A stretch of 64,000 nucleotides of DNA from Nitzschia sp. DOCU1 (Eukaryota > Bacillariophyta > Bacillariophyceae > Bacillariales > Bacillariaceae): positions 1,240,001 to 1,304,000 of the forward strand of contig OX595999.1 in assembly GCA_951394045.1 (NCBI GenBank). The letters are read 5' to 3'. Below, piece after piece: positions 62,430 through 64,000 of the stretch. The number at the start of each line of letters is the position of its first letter. Position 1 is the first letter of the stretch. The notes below the pieces were generated by a model. It saw nothing but the letters and a program-made list of their open reading frames with translations, did no database searches and was not told the DNA's origin. Made by a program: the position numbers and the translations under genes.

Positions 62430-63320
62430 ATGAAACGTATCAACATGGACAGCTTTCCTCATAGCAATCACCTTCAAAGTGAATCTCCTTGTGTCTTTAT
62501 TCCTATAGCTTCTCCGGGCACCACATCAAACCAAGAAGAACAACCTGAGGCTCTTGTCACGCCTGATCGTGAAAAAAGACAACGTACCACTACAACTACT
62601 AATGACAATAGAGCTGTGCCTTTTCTGCAATGGTCACAGATATTCCGACCCAAAATTGTACCAAGAAATCTAATGACACTGGGAGCAGAAGTGATGGTAA
62701 CAAGAACCTGTTCAGACCTATTAGCGTTATTTGAAATCAACCAGGGCAATGAAGAATCTTTTATTCATCCTATGATAAAGTTCATCACTACTGATAATAA
62801 CACAAATGAAGCACGTGACTCCTTCCTCAAAGAAGTGCCCGTTGTTGCTGTGGTGCCACGAAGAACTTCGAAAGGAGATAACACTCCTATATTCAAGACA
62901 GGACAAGGAAAAAACCAATATAAAAAATGCTACATTGTTTGCTTCAGACCCATGGGCTTTACCACTGCTAACTGCCGTCAAATTGCTGATCGCATCTCAA
63001 GTTTTCTCAATACTTGGCGCCAGGCCAACCCCTATCAGGGTTCAAATAGAGAGTCCACTCTGAATGGTGGTTCTGATCCATTTACAACAGTTCCTGACGA
63101 CTTTGACCAAACTCCTCCTTTAGTGAAAACAGCTTTGGATTGGTTTGTTCTTGATGAAGATGTCATGAAGATTATGAAACTTTTTATCCAAAAACGCCAT
63201 CTCCATCCTGGTTTTTATCAGGCAAACAAGAAGTTGGCTAAAGGTTTGTTTTCTCCCCCATACCCTTTCATTGCCACCAAGGAGCTTGGTTATGATAGTT
63301 TCAGTGCAGATGTTGTGTGA
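62430..63320 (+). CDS. Uncharacterised 296-aa protein
   Basis: Single exon from ATG 62430 (a second ATG at 62445). The N-terminal 65 residues are Ser/Thr/Pro/Gln-rich and look disordered (TPDREKRQRTTTTTN). The remainder looks folded: FRPKIVPRNLMTLGAEVMV, KKCYIVCFRPMGFTTANC and HLHPGFYQANKKLAKGLF. No known motif is recognised; there is no signal peptide or membrane span. It lies about 190 nt beyond the putative 3' hairpin of the Helitron-like element, in equally AT-rich DNA, so it may belong to the same accessory region. Confidence 0.6.
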   Translation: MKRINMDSFPHSNHLQSESPCVFIPIASPGTTSNQEEQPEALVTPDREKRQRTTTTTNDNRAVPFLQWSQIFRPKIVPRNLMTLGAEVMVTRTCSDLLALFEINQGNEESFIHPMIKFITTDNNTNEARDSFLKEVPVVAVVPRRTSKGDNTPIFKTGQGKNQYKKCYIVCFRPMGFTTANCRQIADRISSFLNTWRQANPYQGSNRESTLNGGSDPFTTVPDDFDQTPPLVKTALDWFVLDEDVMKIMKLFIQKRHLHPGFYQANKKLAKGLFSPPYPFIATKELGYDSFSADVV

Positions 63321-63742
63321 AATCCATGAATGTTCCGTGTTCCATCTTCCTTTAGGACACTCCCATTGTCCCTCTTCGAAATAATTCAAAAAATTTATAC
63401 TTAATTCTGTGTTCTTACCTAATCAAGTTTCTTAGAATACCAATTTATTTGTCATAGTAAACAGCTAACTCTGGAATAGCATTGTCAGTAAGTTCTCTCC
63501 CCTAACATAACTGAAATTATAACGTTACCCTATCGCTGTTGCATGCAAATGACCATTGTCTTATTGCCAGTTACAGTCAAAGTTGGTCGTCACAATTACA
63601 AGATACTATTATAAAAAGCTGAAGCGTTGTTGCATTATGTTAAATAACAACTTTTTCACAGCAAAAAGAGTTTTTTGCCGTTCTCTTTGCTTATCCTTTT
63701 CCATCCCATTCCATCACAGCTTACAATTCTTGTTTTGCTATC
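63321..63742. other. AT-rich intergenic region
   Basis: 422 nt between two plus-strand genes. Nothing recognisable is seen. Confidence 0.45.
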
Positions 63743-64000
63743 ATGGAATCGCTAGTTGACATGTCTTTGGTTCCCGCCGATGGACCAGGAGAAATGCTTC
63801 TTGGGCCAACCACAAAGATTGTACCTCTTGTTTACTTCCAAAATCGTGACCATGCTAATGCTTTGGAAGATAGAGTTTTGCATCTAAAAGTCCTCTCTTG
63901 TACCATGGGAGGAAGTTCTCGAAGTGCAACAGTCAATAACTATACCACAACTGGCACAAAACGATTGAAAACTACACAAACAACAAAAACATACAATCGT
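63743..64000 (+). CDS. N-terminal part of an unknown gene, cut by window end
   Basis: ATG 63743 opens a frame without stop for 86 codons to the window edge. It starts MESLVDMSLVPADGPGEMLL and continues with GPTTKIVPLVYFQNRDHAN, then a Thr/Ser/Lys-rich stretch. The spacing and strand fit the series of plus-strand genes before it. The function cannot be told from this fragment. Confidence 0.5.
   Translation, partial: MESLVDMSLVPADGPGEMLLGPTTKIVPLVYFQNRDHANALEDRVLHLKVLSCTMGGSSRSATVNNYTTTGTKRLKTTQTTKTYNR

Overview
The window is nuclear DNA of a photosynthetic stramenopile, most likely a pennate diatom. Host genes are compact, with few short GT-AG introns (about 78-95 nt, plus one of 348 nt in polyubiquitin). 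Several proteins start with a signal peptide followed by a cleavage context with Phe at +1, the secondary-plastid type of presequence. The polyubiquitin differs from human ubiquitin at three positions. No tRNA, rRNA or CRISPR array was recognised.

Layout. 1-6.2 kb: a non-LTR retrotransposon (end of ORF1, then endonuclease-RT-RNase H) with a frameshift inside RNase H. 6.9-25.9 kb: host genes for a secreted chitin-binding GH19 chitinase, a GNAT acetyltransferase, two head-to-head FAD monooxygenases, a plastid-type PDZ protein, a sugar-porter MFS transporter, a small orphan family in a decayed tandem array (17.7-20.4 kb), a YeeZ-like SDR protein and two convergent orphan genes. 27.2-33.8 kb: an exportin-5-like karyopherin diverging from polyubiquitin. 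34.0-35.2 kb: a PIF/Harbinger-like non-autonomous transposon with TGA target duplication. 35.3-43.8 kb: a thioredoxin-fold protein, a catalytically dead ClpP (ClpR), a plastid-type RRM protein, a TPR protein, a broken small plastid-type gene and a secreted Cys-rich protein.

44.4-64 kb is accessory DNA. A 2.4-kb segment bounded by a 31-bp inverted repeat carries a RING-H2 gene. It is followed by an orphan 502-aa gene, a broken zinc-finger gene and two paralogous TPR-like genes, the first broken. Then comes a roughly 10-kb Helitron-superfamily element at about 52.0-62.2 kb. It encodes a HUH Rep, a PIF1-type helicase and, fused at the C-terminus, a GIY-YIG nuclease domain. Diverged repeat arrays in inverted orientation lie near both ends, and palindromes lie just beyond the right array. 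Inside are a second RING protein, a basic protein and an intron-containing zinc-motif protein. The Rep-helicase frame is broken at three places, so this copy is probably non-functional unless the sequence has homopolymer errors.

How the parts relate. The host genes look like ordinary, functionally unrelated neighbours, with plastid-type proteins recurring at 14-15, 20-21, 37 and 39-40 kb. The accessory end holds the most unusual content: a RepHel-GIY-YIG fusion, inverted terminal arrays, and repeated small RING and TPR cargo-like genes. All assignments are by eye from motifs; no database search was possible.
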